Of a stretch of DNA of 5,355 nt, positions 5,155 to 5,355 are shown in pieces. The stretch's first letter is position 1. Each line of letters opens with the position of its first letter. This DNA is from Campylobacterota bacterium (GTDB lineage Bacteria; Campylobacterota; Campylobacteria; Campylobacterales; Sulfurovaceae), in assembly GCA_030595845.1 (NCBI GenBank), contig JAUVCL010000134.1, positions 1 to 5,355 on the forward strand, in the 5' to 3' direction. The notes below the pieces were generated by a model. The model was not told the DNA's origin and made no database searches. It saw only the letters and a program-made list of their open reading frames with translations. Position numbers and translations under genes: made by a program.

Positions 5155-5355
5155 TTAAATTTGTGTGAGCAGTTGCGCTATTTTTTTGCTACCCTCTTTC
5201 TCAACGATCTGCATCAGACCTTTACTTTTCTCCGACATATCTTCCTCTAAGAGTGCCAAGACCTTTTGGGTATCTATCTCTTTTTCTCTCATGATCCATG
5301 CAAGCTCCTTCTCTACTAAAAACTGTGCATTATAAAACTGATGATCACTTGCCGC
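5155..5355 (-). CDS. C-terminal fragment of an unrecognised helical protein (runs off the right edge)
   Basis: An open minus-strand frame enters from the right edge and stops at TAA (5157-5155), giving 66 C-terminal residues. It reads AASDHQFYNAQF, a charged helix (LVEKELAWIMREKEI), DTQKVLALLEEDM, and ends IAQLLTQI. The composition is typical of real soluble helical protein: Lys/Glu-rich with regularly spaced Leu/Ile and no low-complexity runs. No signal or membrane segment is in the part seen, and no family is recognised. It is on the same strand as the lipoprotein gene 44 bp downstream. Confidence 0.7.
   Translation of the reverse strand, partial: AASDHQFYNAQFLVEKELAWIMREKEIDTQKVLALLEEDMSEKSKGLMQIVEKEGSKKIAQLLTQI

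Overview
The window most resembles a chromosomal segment of a Campylobacterota bacterium, probably a marine sulfur oxidiser of the Sulfurovum/Sulfurimonas kind. This is inferred from the low G+C, the style of the alaS protein and the gene content; no marker here proves it. Genes are tightly packed and most lie on the minus strand. No tRNA, rRNA, CRISPR array, transposase or phage gene is visible.

Layout, left to right. Bases 1-874 (minus) hold the N-terminal third of alanyl-tRNA synthetase (alaS), cut by the window edge. A divergent intergenic region (875-1145) carries two strong hairpins of related sequence. A small plus-strand gene (1146-1619) encodes an unrecognised soluble 157-residue protein. 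It converges, with a 21-bp gap, on a large minus-strand gene (1641-3371). That gene encodes a membrane-anchored protein with a PP2C-type phosphatase domain, a Ser/Thr kinase domain and one C-terminal transmembrane helix. Upstream on the same strand is a formate/nitrite channel of the FNT family (3473-4285). The 101-bp gap between them contains an imperfect hairpin that could act as a partial terminator. Next comes a 372-bp gene-free region (4286-4657) with the channel promoter and four more hairpins. The right end has a small minus-strand lipoprotein (4658-5110) and the C-terminal end of an unrecognised helical protein (5155 to the edge, minus).

Functional reading. The kinase/phosphatase and FNT genes look like a unit. 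Fused PP2C-kinase proteins of this type are known beside nitrate/nitrite transport or assimilation genes in other proteobacteria (for example PA1782 between nasA and nirB in Pseudomonas aeruginosa). The likeliest role here is phospho-control linked to nitrite (or formate) passage through the inner membrane. alaS is housekeeping; the other small genes cannot be assigned.

The most unusual content is non-coding. Six perfect hairpins occur as three pairs. Within each pair the two stems are near copies whose differences preserve pairing (compensatory changes or an added base pair). The upstream member always has a short pyrimidine loop and the downstream member a purine tetraloop. One pair is arranged head to head with an outward GTAG flank on each side, the classic layout of REP/BIME elements. 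This suggests a family of paired palindromic intergenic elements in this genome, with no mobilising gene in the window.
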